Assembly (NCBI RefSeq): GCF_000961795.1
Contig: NZ_LADU01000092.1
Coordinates: 62,001 to 126,000 of the forward strand
Length of the DNA: 64,000 nt
Direction of reading: 5' to 3'
DNA from: Hyphomonas sp. BRH_c22
Lineage (GTDB): Bacteria > Pseudomonadota > Alphaproteobacteria > Caulobacterales > Hyphomonadaceae
The notes below the pieces were generated by a model. The model ran no database searches and was not told the DNA's origin. It worked only from the letters and a program-made list of their open reading frames with translations. Shown here piece after piece: positions 27,337-36,336 of the stretch. The position numbers were made by a program, and so were the translations under genes. The stretch's first letter is position 1; each line of letters starts with the position of its first letter.

Positions 27337-28008
27337 ATGGATGTTTCCACCGCAGTCGCGCAGCGCATTTCAACGCGCGCGTTCAAACCCGATACCCTCT
27401 CGGAGCGTGAGATACGCGACTGGCTAACAGCAGCGCAACGCGCGCCATCCGGGGGTAATACGCAGCCGTGGCGTGTGATCGTGGTGACGGGGAATGCCCG
27501 CGACGAGATTATCGCCAAGGCAGCCAGCGTCCTGAAGGACAGCCCGGCAGGTCAGCCGACCGACCGGCCGATCTATCCGAAGGACCTGTGGGAACCGCAC
27601 GAGGCACGACGGCGCCGTGTGGGAGAGATGATGTATGACGTGCTGGATATCCCCAAGTCGGACCGGGCGGCGCGCCTTGCCTGGTTTGCCAATAACTTTC
27701 GCTTCTTCGGGGCGCCGGTCGCCGTATTCATTGTGATTGACGAACGGATGGGCCACGGCCAATGGGGCCATACCGGCATGTATCTGCAGACCCTGGCCCT
27801 GCTCGCTGAGGAGCGCGGATGGGGGACATGCATGCAGGAATGCTGGGGAATACTGCGCCCAATGCTGAAGGAACATTTCGGTCTTGGCGCTGCCGAAATG
27901 GTCTGGTGCGGGATCGCCGTGGGCATCCCGGACGCCGACCATCCCGTCAATTCGCTGCGCGCCGAACGCGCCGACGTGGACGAAATTGCCGTTCTGAAGG
28001 GGTTCTGA
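27337..28008 (+). CDS. Nitroreductase-family flavoprotein
   Basis: 223-residue FMN-dependent NAD(P)H oxidoreductase. N-terminal FMN-phosphate motif RISTRAFKPD, then RAPSGGNTQPWRVIVV, the mid-domain FFGAPVAVFIVID, GMYLQTLALLAEERGWGTCMQE and C-terminal GIAVGIPDADHPVNSLRAER. It reduces nitro or quinone compounds; the natural substrate is unknown. Translation must start from a ribosome site buried in the upstream terminator hairpin. Confidence 0.92.
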   Translation: MDVSTAVAQRISTRAFKPDTLSEREIRDWLTAAQRAPSGGNTQPWRVIVVTGNARDEIIAKAASVLKDSPAGQPTDRPIYPKDLWEPHEARRRRVGEMMYDVLDIPKSDRAARLAWFANNFRFFGAPVAVFIVIDERMGHGQWGHTGMYLQTLALLAEERGWGTCMQECWGILRPMLKEHFGLGAAEMVWCGIAVGIPDADHPVNSLRAERADVDEIAVLKGF

Positions 28009-28142
28009 GCGGGTTTGGCGGGGTGCGGGACGTGTGCCTGTGGTCGCATAAAGGCGCTGTAAGAGTGCGGAGGGGTGTGGTTGCGCCGATTGGGCGCCAT
28101 TTTCGACCTATTGCTGCCGCATCGAAATGATCTGCTGCCTGC

Positions 28143-28748
28143 ATGATCACGCGACGTGCCGCATTCTCCGGCCTGTTGGCCCTCCCACTCGTTCCGAGCG
28201 TTCTTGGCGAACGCCTGATCCCCTGGGAGACCCGTCTCATCATGGCTGCACGTGAGCAGATAGGCATCACGCTGTCATATGACCCCGCCTATGTCAGCCT
28301 GGACTTTCCGAATGGCGACGTTCCGCGAGCCCGCGGTGTGTGCACGGACGTGCTTGTACGGGCCTATCGAGACGCCTTCGGCTTCGACCTGCAGTCAGCC
28401 GTACATAAGGACATGGCGGCGGCGTTCAGCGCCTATCCGAAAATCTGGGGGCTGACCCGGCCTGACAGGAATATCGACCACAGGCGCGTGCCAAACCTGG
28501 AGACCTATTTCCGGCGCCATGGCACGCGGCTCGCTGTCCCCGGCGACCTGGCAGACTGGCAGGCTGGCGACATCTACACAATGCGCCTCAATGGCAGGCT
28601 GCCACATGTCGGTATCGTGTCAGACAAGGTGACGCCCATGGGGCACCGCTACGTCATTCACAACATCGGTGCCGGCACGGCCGAGGACGACATCCTTGGC
28701 ATGTTCGACGAAGAGCAGCGTTTCAGGTTCGAGCCGCCCGCAGCATGA
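28143..28748 (+). CDS. DUF1287 family secreted protein
   Basis: 201 residues. N-terminal MITRRAAFSGLLALPLVPSV looks like an export signal with a twin-arginine-like start. The mature part shows YDPAYVSLDFPNGDVPRARG, VCTDVLVRAYRDAFGFDLQ, AVPGDLADWQAGDIYTMRL, LPHVGIVSDK and VIHNIGAG, the conserved pattern of DUF1287. The Cys of VCTD and the His of LPHVG resemble a Cys/His pair of NlpC/P60-like hydrolases, suggesting a cell-wall or amidase role, but that is inference. Convergent with scpB, three bases apart. Confidence 0.85.
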   Translation: MITRRAAFSGLLALPLVPSVLGERLIPWETRLIMAAREQIGITLSYDPAYVSLDFPNGDVPRARGVCTDVLVRAYRDAFGFDLQSAVHKDMAAAFSAYPKIWGLTRPDRNIDHRRVPNLETYFRRHGTRLAVPGDLADWQAGDIYTMRLNGRLPHVGIVSDKVTPMGHRYVIHNIGAGTAEDDILGMFDEEQRFRFEPPAA

Positions 28749-28751
28749 GCC

Positions 28752-29810
28752 TTATTCCTCGTCGTCCCAGTCGCTCATCGGGCGTTCTGGCTCGCGCGGA
28801 TTGGCCGCGAGCTGGATGACGGCGGCCTTGACGCTTGCGCGGTCGAATTCGTCATCGTCCTCTGCGGCCCGCGGGCGGGGCTTGAGATAGGCAAAAACGC
28901 TGACGCCGCTGGAATCGTCCTCGACTGTTTCGGATTCTGCTGTTTCGGCGGCCTCGTCTTCGATCACGTGGACAGACGCTTCTGACTCTTCGTCATCGTC
29001 GAAGCCTGTGTCTGTGCTGGCCTCCGGCGTTGCCTCGGCGTCGTCTTCCTCATCCATATAGTCAGTAACGAACGCATCGACGGGTTCGACATCCGCAGAA
29101 TCATGGATGAGCACGTCCTCGTCGTTGAGTGCTTCCTCGTCCGGCATCTGGACGCCGGAGGGGATCACATCGGACAAGAGGCCTTCGGCTTCGAGATCGG
29201 CCTTGCCGGGAAGCGTATCCAAACTTTCGAGACCGAAATGTTCAAGGAAGGCATCCGTCGTGCCATAGGTCATGGGCTGGCCCGGCGTCTTGCGGCGGCC
29301 CTTGATCTTGACCCAGCCCGCTTCCATCAGCGAGTCGATCGTGGTCTTGGCAACGGCAACACCGCGAACGGCTTCGATCTCGGCCCGTGTAACGGGCTGG
29401 CCGTAGGCGATGATCGCGAGGGTCTCGAGCGCCGCCTGACCAAGTCGCTTCTGAACCTGGCGCTCTTCCACGAACAGGTAGGACAGGTCCTGCGCCGTCT
29501 GGAACCGCCACTTGCCGGCGACTTCAACCAGGTTCACGCCCCGATTCGCATACATGGCGCGCAGGGCCATCAGGACTTCGGCGGACTCGACACCGTGCGG
29601 CAGGATTTCTGCAATCTGGTCTGCTGAAAGCGGCTCGCCTGCGGCGAACAGGATGGCCTCGGCGCGCCGGATACCCTCGGACAGGGCCTCCTCGACGCCG
29701 CCAGCCAGTTCGGCTTCGGACCGTTTGTAGGCGAAGGACAGCTGGGCCAAGGGATCCCGCGTCTCTTCAGGTGAATCATCCATCATTTCAAACTTCTCAA
29801 GCGGTTGCAT
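28752..29810 (-). CDS. scpB: Segregation and condensation protein ScpB with long acidic tail
   Basis: 352 residues from the ATG at 29810 (GGAGG upstream). Subunit of the SMC-ScpA-ScpB condensin. The two winged-helix domains span about 40-215 (RAEAILFAAGEPLSADQIAE, VEVAGKWRFQTAQDLSYLF, ALETLAIIAYGQPVTRAEIE, TIDSLMEAGWVKIKGRRKTP, YGTTDAFLEHFGLESLDTLP). Beyond this is an unusual low-complexity Asp/Glu-rich tail of about 130 residues ending PMSDWDDEE. The start lies inside the end of scpA (14-base overlap), suggesting coupled translation. Confidence 0.94.
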   Translation of the reverse strand: MQPLEKFEMMDDSPEETRDPLAQLSFAYKRSEAELAGGVEEALSEGIRRAEAILFAAGEPLSADQIAEILPHGVESAEVLMALRAMYANRGVNLVEVAGKWRFQTAQDLSYLFVEERQVQKRLGQAALETLAIIAYGQPVTRAEIEAVRGVAVAKTTIDSLMEAGWVKIKGRRKTPGQPMTYGTTDAFLEHFGLESLDTLPGKADLEAEGLLSDVIPSGVQMPDEEALNDEDVLIHDSADVEPVDAFVTDYMDEEDDAEATPEASTDTGFDDDEESEASVHVIEDEAAETAESETVEDDSSGVSVFAYLKPRPRAAEDDDEFDRASVKAAVIQLAANPREPERPMSDWDDEE

Positions 29811-30630
29811 CCCTGCCCTCCCCGGGGTTGGTTCCTGCATTACGTAGGTAAAGTGGCGCAAAATGGGCGTCCTGACGCACGTCGACTTCCCCGTCACGGG
29901 CAAGTTCGAGTGCGGCCGCAAACACGCTGGCGGTGACCGAGCGTGGCGGCAACAAGGGGTCCACATCGGTCATGCTGATCCGGATGTCGTCCAGACTGGA
30001 CCACTGGCTCAATTGCTCGCGCAAGGCACGCAACGTGGTCCGGGCAAGTTCAAGCGGCAGGACGAACTGCTGCTCGATCTTGTGAGGCGCTTCCTGTTCC
30101 TTGCGCTCGCGTATCGCGCCAAAGGCCTGTGTCAGCTCGTAGAGCGACGCCTTGAATTCAGTGTGCTTGACGACCCGCGGCTGTTCCGGGCGGCCGCGCA
30201 GGAAAATGACATTGTTCAGGACCGGACCGGCCTCCAGTTCCTGAACGGCCGTGCGCATCGCATCAAGACGTTTGAGGCGGAACGCGAGACGCTCGGCCAT
30301 TTCCTCGCCTGACGGCTCTTCATCGTCCAGCTTTTCCGGCTTTGGCAGCAGGAGGCGCGACTTCATGAAGGCGAGCCACGAGGCCATCAGCAGATAGTCG
30401 GCGGCCAGGTCCATGCGCCGGGTCTTGGCGTCTTCGATGAAGACGAGATACTGGACCGCGAGGTCGAGAATGGAGAGGTGGAGCAGGTCCACTTTCTGGC
30501 GACGGGCGAGTTCCAGCAGCAGGTGCAGCGGACCTTCATAGCCATCGACATCGACGCGGAAAATGTCACCCGCTTCGGCGTCCTGCGCGTCTGCCGACAG
30601 CGCATCGATGGAGATGACGTCCAGGCTCAT
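29797..30630 (-). CDS. scpA: Segregation and condensation protein ScpA
   Basis: 277-residue kleisin subunit of the bacterial condensin. N-terminal kleisin motif VDGYEGPLHLLLELARRQKV and LLHLSILDLAVQYL, then AADYLLMASWLAFMKSRLLL and a C-terminal winged helix (VTASVFAAALELARDGEVD). The start overlaps the nagZ stop (ATGA), and scpB overlaps the end, so nagZ-scpA-scpB are translationally coupled. Confidence 0.95.
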   Translation of the reverse strand: MSLDVISIDALSADAQDAEAGDIFRVDVDGYEGPLHLLLELARRQKVDLLHLSILDLAVQYLVFIEDAKTRRMDLAADYLLMASWLAFMKSRLLLPKPEKLDDEEPSGEEMAERLAFRLKRLDAMRTAVQELEAGPVLNNVIFLRGRPEQPRVVKHTEFKASLYELTQAFGAIRERKEQEAPHKIEQQFVLPLELARTTLRALREQLSQWSSLDDIRISMTDVDPLLPPRSVTASVFAAALELARDGEVDVRQDAHFAPLYLRNAGTNPGEGRDATA

Positions 30631-31664
30631 GCCATCGCCCTGAATTCAGGGAAGAGTTCATGGAAGCGGGCCCAGCCTGCCTGGGCATCGAAAGGGATTT
30701 CCGCCGTCGTCATAGCCTCGGCCCGCTGCGCCCGTTGAAGGGCCTTTCCCGCAGTAACAGGAGAAGCCTCAGCGACTTCGGTCATTTCCGCAAGAATTTC
30801 ATCGGGCGCCTTCAGGAAGCCCGAACAGTGCAGCAGCACGTCACATCCGGCTGCAATTGCACCGTCTGCACGCGTCGTCAGGCTACCGCCCAGCGCCCTC
30901 ATCCCCAGGTCATCCGTCATCAGCAGGCCATCAAACCCGATTCGCTCGCGAATGATGCCCTGTATTACCGCTGGCGACAGGGTCGCGGCGACGCCGGGGT
31001 CGATGGAATCGTAGGCAATATGGGCGGTCATCGCCATCGGCGCATCCGCAAGGCGCACGAAGGCGTCAAAATCCTTGGCCAGCTCGTTGGTGCTCGCGAT
31101 GACGCGCGGCAGTTCCAGATGGCTGTCGGACATGGACCGGCCATGGCCGGGGATATGCTTCACGACACCCGCCACACCGCCATCCGCCAATCCCTTCAGG
31201 GCGGCGCGGGCAATGTCGGCCACCTGCTCCGGCTCGGTGCCAAAGGCCCTGTCGCCGATCACATCATGTGCGCCGGGCACCGGCAGGTCGACCACAGGCG
31301 CGCAATCAGCATGGATCGACAGGGAGGCCAGTTCGGCCGCGATCAGGCGGTGGCCGAGCCAGGCGGCCTCCAGGCCGCGTTCGCGATCAGACTGATAGAC
31401 GAGCGCATAGTCCTCGCCGCGCGGGAAAAGCGGCCATTCGGGCGCCTTCAGACGGGCCACACGCCCCCCCTCCTGGTCGATGAAGATCAGGGTAGAGCGA
31501 CCGGTTGCATCCCAGATGTCGGAGACGAGCTGGCGGATCTGGGGTTTCGAGACGCAGGAACGCCCCATCAGGATCACGCCCCACGGGTCATGTGCGGAAA
31601 AGAGCGCCCGCTCTCCCGGTGTCAGTATCGGTCCTGAGACGCTGAGAATGCACGCCTTTGTCAC
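30627..31664 (-). CDS. nagZ: Beta-N-acetylhexosaminidase NagZ (GH3)
   Basis: 345 residues from a GTG at 31664 that overlaps the stop of the SPOR gene (TAGTG). Cytoplasmic enzyme removing GlcNAc from anhydro-muropeptides in cell-wall recycling. GH3 marks: IFIDQEGGRVARLK, the flexible catalytic loop KHIPGHGRSMSDSHLELP with the Asp-His pair, and the nucleophile Asp in LLMTDDLGMRAL. Upstream in-frame codons do not resemble the family. Lies between a SPOR protein and scpA, a common alphaproteobacterial order. Confidence 0.93.
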   Translation of the reverse strand: MTKACILSVSGPILTPGERALFSAHDPWGVILMGRSCVSKPQIRQLVSDIWDATGRSTLIFIDQEGGRVARLKAPEWPLFPRGEDYALVYQSDRERGLEAAWLGHRLIAAELASLSIHADCAPVVDLPVPGAHDVIGDRAFGTEPEQVADIARAALKGLADGGVAGVVKHIPGHGRSMSDSHLELPRVIASTNELAKDFDAFVRLADAPMAMTAHIAYDSIDPGVAATLSPAVIQGIIRERIGFDGLLMTDDLGMRALGGSLTTRADGAIAAGCDVLLHCSGFLKAPDEILAEMTEVAEASPVTAGKALQRAQRAEAMTTAEIPFDAQAGWARFHELFPEFRAMA

Positions 31665-32527
31665 TATCCAGTCACCACAATGCAGTTTTCGCCAGCGGAC
31701 TTGAGCGCGGCGCAGAAGTCCATTGCCTCCGATCTTTCGGCAAAGGCCCCGACGCGCAAGCGGTAAAACACACCTTTGGCGCCCAGATCGGCCCGCTGGA
31801 TGTGCTTCTCGGCGCCTTGATAGATGTCGGGGCGCGAGGCAGATGCCTTGCGCCATGCAGCTTCGGCCGCTTCTTCGGACCGGAAGGCGGCGATCTGGAC
31901 CAGAAAGGCGCCTCCAACGCTGAAATCGAACTCGGAGCTGCTTTGGCTCGGCAGAATCGCCCTGGGCGCCATTGGCATCGGCACCGGGTTTACGGACGCG
32001 ACATCAACCGCGTCTTCGGGATCATCAGCCGGGCGCTCGTCCAAATTGGCCAGCGCGCGCACCTGATCGGCAACCACGTTCGGCATGCCGTTCTCGGGAT
32101 CAACGCCGTCGTCCGTGCCTGATTCGACACCCGGACGCAGTTCGATGGGCGGACCGCCCTGCAGGAATTCGTCGCTTGAGGCGCCATCAAGGTCAGCAAC
32201 GGCAGATTCGGGCACTTCGGACCGGTTGGAGGCGTCCATCTGGTCGTAGAATCGCTTGTCGGTATCGGGAACCGCGACACCGCCTCGGTCTTCCGGCGTC
32301 CGCTTGTATGGCTGTGCATCTGCAATGACGCTTGGGATTCCAGCGCCATTGGAGCGAACGCCCTGACGGTATGTATTCCAGACGACAGCGCCGAAAACCA
32401 GCAGCACGCCAATGGCGAGCGCCAAAATCAGCGGCCCGCGAGCCGTTTCGTCATCGCGGATCTCGAATCCCCGGTAATCATCGTCAAAAGGGGCGTAATT
32501 TCCCCTCTCGTTGCGCGATCTGCCCAT
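31664..32527 (-). CDS. SPOR-domain membrane protein
   Basis: 287-residue bitopic protein. A cytoplasmic N-terminus (GRSRNERGNYAPFDDDYRGF) is followed by a single membrane segment near residues 31-51 (GPLILALAIGVLLVFGAVVW), a long acidic linker, and a C-terminal SPOR domain (about 208-286: AFLVQIAAFRSEEAAEAAWR, GVFYRLRVGAFAERSEAMDF). SPOR domains bind denuded septal peptidoglycan, so it probably acts at the division site. The partner nagZ is also a cell-wall enzyme. The argS gene that often precedes this gene in related genomes is not here. Confidence 0.88.
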   Translation of the reverse strand: MGRSRNERGNYAPFDDDYRGFEIRDDETARGPLILALAIGVLLVFGAVVWNTYRQGVRSNGAGIPSVIADAQPYKRTPEDRGGVAVPDTDKRFYDQMDASNRSEVPESAVADLDGASSDEFLQGGPPIELRPGVESGTDDGVDPENGMPNVVADQVRALANLDERPADDPEDAVDVASVNPVPMPMAPRAILPSQSSSEFDFSVGGAFLVQIAAFRSEEAAEAAWRKASASRPDIYQGAEKHIQRADLGAKGVFYRLRVGAFAERSEAMDFCAALKSAGENCIVVTG

Positions 32528-32655
32528 GGACTGTTCCTTCAGATTGATTTTCTGAGGTTAACAATAGGGCCGGTTTCGTTAATGACGCTTGAACATCAGG
32601 GCTTTTCCCCGCAGGCAAAGGCCGCCCGGGGTTAACGGTTACAGACTGAACGGGG

Positions 32656-33828
32656 TCAGCGCATGACGCTGACATCGTACAGGCGGCGGTGTTCCTCCAT
32701 GGCGAACGTGTCCGTCATACCAGCGATATAGTCACACACGATGCGGGCCCGGCGGGCGTCGGTGACCTGGGTCGCATCCTGGCGCCATGGCGGCGGCAAG
32801 GTCTCAGGCTCGGCCAGGAAGATGTTGAACAGGTCCGCCAGCAGGCGTTTGGCCTGGCTGCGCATGCGGTTGACCTTGTAATGCTTGTACATGCGCTCGT
32901 GGAGAAACGCCCTGAGCGCGCGCTGGCGCGCCTCCAGCTCAGCCGAGAAGGCAACGAGCGGCACATCCATCGCGCGCACCTCGGCGGCGCTGGCGGGCTT
33001 GTGGAGCTTGATGCGGCGGCGTGTCTCGTCGGTCAGGTCATTGATCCAGACGCCGATCAGGCGCCGCACGGCCTCATATGTGACCATGCGGTCGCTCAAA
33101 TGCGGATATTCGATACGAACGCCCCGGAACTGATCCCCCACGACCGGGATGTCCATCAGGTCGTCGATGGTGAAGAGACCGGACGCGATGCCATCGTCAA
33201 TGTCATGGTTATTGTAGGCGATATCGTCCGACAGGGCCGCGACCTGTGCCTCCGGTCCGGCAAACTGGTCAGGTTCCAGATCGGCCAGATGAGGGAAATT
33301 GCGGAACGCAGCCGGCAGACTGGTAATCGGCGTGTCGGGACCAGTCACCGGACCGTTGTGCTTGACCAGGCCCTCGAGCATTTCCCAGGTCAGGTTCAGT
33401 CCCTCGAAACTGGGGTAGCGCACTTCCAGCTTGGTCACGAGACGCAGAGTCTGGGCGTTGTGGTCGAAGCCTTCATAGGCCCGCATGCACTCATCCAGCT
33501 GATCCTCGCCGGCGTGTCCGAACGGCGGATGGCCGAGATCATGGGCCAATGCGAGCGCCTCGGCGAGATCTTCATCAAGGCCGAGCGTGCGGGACACGCT
33601 GCGCGCGATCTGGGCGACTTCCAGGGAATGCGTGAGCCGTGTCCGGTAATGGTCACCCTCATGGGCCACAAATACCTGCGTTTTCTGCTTCAGCCGGCGA
33701 AAGGCTGTCGAGTGGACGATGCGGTCGCGGTCGCGCTGAAACGGCGTTCGCGTGGCCGATGGCGCCTCGTCAAAATAGCGGCCGCGGCTCTCTTCGTGGC
33801 GCGTCGCAAACACGGCTCTCTTTTCCAT
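32656..33828 (-). CDS. dgt: dNTP triphosphohydrolase (Dgt-like, HD domain)
   Basis: 390 residues. Hydrolyses dNTPs to nucleoside and triphosphate. N-terminal SRGRYFDEAPSATRTPFQRD and DRIVHSTAFRRLKQKTQVF, then the HD metal site: TRLTHSLEVAQIARSV, ALAHDLGHPPFGHAGE, LSDDIAYNNHDIDDG. This is the type 2 dGTPase-like family of Alphaproteobacteria. Divergent from erpA with 27 bp between the starts. Confidence 0.94.
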   Translation of the reverse strand: MEKRAVFATRHEESRGRYFDEAPSATRTPFQRDRDRIVHSTAFRRLKQKTQVFVAHEGDHYRTRLTHSLEVAQIARSVSRTLGLDEDLAEALALAHDLGHPPFGHAGEDQLDECMRAYEGFDHNAQTLRLVTKLEVRYPSFEGLNLTWEMLEGLVKHNGPVTGPDTPITSLPAAFRNFPHLADLEPDQFAGPEAQVAALSDDIAYNNHDIDDGIASGLFTIDDLMDIPVVGDQFRGVRIEYPHLSDRMVTYEAVRRLIGVWINDLTDETRRRIKLHKPASAAEVRAMDVPLVAFSAELEARQRALRAFLHERMYKHYKVNRMRSQAKRLLADLFNIFLAEPETLPPPWRQDATQVTDARRARIVCDYIAGMTDTFAMEEHRRLYDVSVMR

Positions 33829-33855
33829 CGGCCAATTCGTCCCTATCTTGTGTGC

Positions 33856-34197
33856 ATGAGCACCGTAACGAGCCCTGATGTGACCCTGTCCGCCTCCGCT
33901 GCCAAGCGGATTAATGCGATTCTGGCAAAACAGGACGGCGCAGACTTCCTGCGCGTTTCCGTGGAGGGCGGCGGCTGCTCCGGGTTTTCCTACAAGTTCG
34001 ACTTTGCCGATGCAGCCAATCCGGACGATCTCGTGATCGAGCGCGACGGCGCGCGTGTGCTGATCGACACGATGAGCCTTGAATTCCTCCAGGGCTCGGA
34101 AATCGATTTTTCCACCGAACTGATCGGTGCGGCATTCAAGATAAACAATCCGAACGCCACCGCTGCCTGCGGGTGCGGGACCAGCTTTTCAGTCTGA
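33856..34197 (+). CDS. erpA: A-type iron-sulfur carrier protein (ErpA-like)
   Basis: 113-residue carrier that delivers Fe-S clusters to apoproteins. SASAAKRINAILAKQDG at the start, then the cysteine ligands in VSVEGGGCSGFSYKFDF and the C-terminal pair in ATAACGCGTSFSV. Named ErpA by position next to dgt in this order and by the pattern; IscA-type naming is the alternative. Confidence 0.92.
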   Translation: MSTVTSPDVTLSASAAKRINAILAKQDGADFLRVSVEGGGCSGFSYKFDFADAANPDDLVIERDGARVLIDTMSLEFLQGSEIDFSTELIGAAFKINNPNATAACGCGTSFSV

Positions 34198-34265
34198 CCT
34201 GCCCCGGCGTCCGGCTCGCGTGACGCCCGCTTTGCGTCTATGCTCGCCGGCAGGAGGACGCGCAC

Positions 34266-35435
34266 ATGCCAAAGGCCAAGCCATTCAGGATTGATATTCC
34301 CGATGCGAAGATCGCGGCCATTCAGGATCGCGTGAAGAATTACAAATGGTTTCCGGCCCCGGCCAATGAGCATGGCTTTTCCTATGGCATGTCCACGCAG
34401 GTCATGAAGGAAATGCAGCGCTACTGGCTTGCCGGATACGACTGGCGCGAAGCCGAAACCGATCTCAACCGCTATCCCAGCTACAAGGCCGACGTCGATG
34501 GAATGGATATCCATTTCATCCATGTCGTTGGCGAAGCTGGCGGCAGCCGCCCCCTGTTGCTCACCCACGGCTGGCCCGGATCCTTCTATGAATTCTGGGG
34601 CGCAATCGGGCCGCTTGCCTTCCCGTCCAAGCATGGCGGCAAGGAAGAGGATGCCTTTGATCTCGTGATCCCGTCGCTGCCCGGCTACGGCTTTTCGGAG
34701 AAACCCAAATCGCCTATGGGCCAGCGGGCCACGGCCGGATTGTGGAACACGCTGATGCAGGATGTGCTCGGCTACGAGACCTACCTCGCTCAGGGCGGCG
34801 ACTGGGGCGCATTGGTGACATCCTGGATCGGTCATGATCATGGCACCCATGACGGCAAAGGCGGGTGCAAGGCGATCCACCTGAACATGATGGGGTTCCG
34901 CCCGACGCCTGCGACGCCGCAGACGCAGGAAGAGATCGACTGGATCGGAAAGTCGCAGACTGCCATGCAGGTGGAAGGCGCTTATTTCATGGAACAGGCG
35001 ACCAAGCCGCAGACACTGGCCATGGCCCTGATGGACTCGCCGATGGGAACAGCGGCCTGGATTCTGGAGAAATTCCACGGATGGTCAGACCTGAAGGACG
35101 GCGACCTTTTCAGCGTCTATTCCAAGGACCAGCTGATGACCAATATCATGATCTATCTGGTGAACGACGCCATTGCGACCAGCATCTGGTACTATAACGC
35201 CCTGTTCCAGGAAGGCGGCGTGACCCTGCCGGAAGGCCAGCGTTGCGAAACGCCAACCGGGTTTGCGAACTTTCCCGGAGAGGCCGTTTACCCGGCGCCG
35301 CCCCGCAGCTGGTGCGAACGCGTCTACAACATCACTCACTGGACCGATATGGAGAGCGGCGGGCATTTCGCTGCGATGGAAAAGCCGGGCATGTTTGTCG
35401 ACGAGGTTCGCGCCTGGGGCCGCAAGTCAGATTAG
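34266..35435 (+). CDS. Epoxide hydrolase-like alpha/beta hydrolase with EHN domain
   Basis: 389 residues. An epoxide-hydrolase N-terminal domain (about 5-110; FRIDIPDAKIAAIQDRVKNY, LNRYPSYKADVDGMDIHFI) precedes an alpha/beta hydrolase core with the oxyanion motif LLTHGWPGSFYEFW, SLPGYGFSEKP, the nucleophile Asp in AQGGDWGALVTSWIG and the His in ESGGHFAAMEKP. It probably opens epoxides to diols. The physiological substrate is unknown. The stop shares four bases (TTAG, 35432-35435) with convergent nusB. Confidence 0.9.
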   Translation: MPKAKPFRIDIPDAKIAAIQDRVKNYKWFPAPANEHGFSYGMSTQVMKEMQRYWLAGYDWREAETDLNRYPSYKADVDGMDIHFIHVVGEAGGSRPLLLTHGWPGSFYEFWGAIGPLAFPSKHGGKEEDAFDLVIPSLPGYGFSEKPKSPMGQRATAGLWNTLMQDVLGYETYLAQGGDWGALVTSWIGHDHGTHDGKGGCKAIHLNMMGFRPTPATPQTQEEIDWIGKSQTAMQVEGAYFMEQATKPQTLAMALMDSPMGTAAWILEKFHGWSDLKDGDLFSVYSKDQLMTNIMIYLVNDAIATSIWYYNALFQEGGVTLPEGQRCETPTGFANFPGEAVYPAPPRSWCERVYNITHWTDMESGGHFAAMEKPGMFVDEVRAWGRKSD

Positions 35436-35911
35436 GCGGCATTGCCCTTTCGCAGGTCCCGGCCGACATTCTGGAGCACTGCATTGACGAACTTGGCTTC
35501 GGTTTCGTCAAAGAAATCATAGGCCAGCGAGACATACTCATCGAGAATGACGGCCTCGGACAGCTCCTGATGCACGATGAACTCCGCCGCGCCGGCGCGC
35601 AGGATGGCGCGGGTCGTGGCGTCGAGGCGGGTCAGTTTCCAGCCTTCGGACAGGCGTGACAGGATGGCTGTATCGATCACCGCCTGATGTTCGACCACGG
35701 CATTGAGAATGGCCTTGAACAGGTCCGGATCGGCTTCCTCGACGGGGCGCTCGTCCGGACCGATACCCAGGCGGTCTTCCATGAAGGCACGAATGGTGGC
35801 CTTGGCCGATTTCTCGGTCTGCTCCATTTCGTACAATGCCTGGACAGCAGCCAGCCGGGCGCCTGCGCGGCGCGCACGGATGACTTCAAACGGGAGTTTC
35901 TGTTCGCTCAA
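35432..35911 (-). CDS. nusB: Transcription antitermination factor NusB
   Basis: 159-residue RNA-binding antitermination factor that acts with NusE on rRNA operons. Helical-bundle motifs ARLAAVQALYEMEQTEKS, LTRLDATTRAILRAGAAEF and VILDEYVSLAYDFFDETEAK. The start is a TTG at 35911 overlapping the ribH stop (TTGA), with AAGGAG at nine bases; no in-frame ATG fits. Last gene of the glyA-nrdR-rib operon. Confidence 0.94.
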   Translation of the reverse strand: MSEQKLPFEVIRARRAGARLAAVQALYEMEQTEKSAKATIRAFMEDRLGIGPDERPVEEADPDLFKAILNAVVEHQAVIDTAILSRLSEGWKLTRLDATTRAILRAGAAEFIVHQELSEAVILDEYVSLAYDFFDETEAKFVNAVLQNVGRDLRKGNAA

Positions 35912-36336
35912 CGAATGAGCTCCTTACGGAACCGGATCATGGCGAGGCAAGCCTCGGCGGCGTCCTTGCCCTTGTTCTTCTGTTTGCGGTCAGCGCGGAC
36001 CCATGCCTGCGCTTCGTTCTCGACGGTCAGGATACCGTAGCCGACGGCCTGGCGGCGCTGAACAATCAGATCCATGAGGCCCCGGGCACTTTCACCGCAT
36101 ACATAATCATAGTGGGATGTCTCGCCACGGATGACGCAACCGAGGGCGACGGCGCCATCAAACCGGCCGCTGTCAGCCGCCATGGCGACGAGGCCTGGAA
36201 TTTCAAAAGCGCCCGGCACTTCCATGACGGTCACTTTCGCGCCGGCTGCTTCCAGCACTTCCACTGCGCCGAGCTCCAGCTCGTCGCTGATGTGTTTGTA
36301 ATAGCGCGATATCGCAATGAGGACGCGGTCCGCCAT
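35908..36336 (-). CDS. ribH: 6,7-dimethyl-8-ribityllumazine synthase RibH
   Basis: 142-residue penultimate enzyme of riboflavin synthesis, normally assembling as pentamers or icosahedra. Motifs: RVLIAISRYYKHISDELELG, VPGAFEIPGLVAMAADSG, ALGCVIRGETSHYDYVCGES and YGILTVENEAQAWVRAD. The ATG overlaps the ribBA stop (TAATG). Confidence 0.96.
   Translation of the reverse strand: MADRVLIAISRYYKHISDELELGAVEVLEAAGAKVTVMEVPGAFEIPGLVAMAADSGRFDGAVALGCVIRGETSHYDYVCGESARGLMDLIVQRRQAVGYGILTVENEAQAWVRADRKQKNKGKDAAEACLAMIRFRKELIR

Noticed and set aside
28085..28115. Terminator after the nitroreductase gene
   Set aside because: Only a five-pair GCGCC/GGCGC stem with a short T-rich tail; too weak to call.
32689..33855. 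N-terminal extension of the erpA frame by 389 codons
   Set aside because: This stretch is antisense to dgt, which has all HD-domain motifs; the normal erpA start at 33856 gives a standard-length protein.
33990..35078. Minus-strand open frame of 362 codons over erpA and the epoxide hydrolase gene
   Set aside because: Antisense shadow of two well-supported genes.
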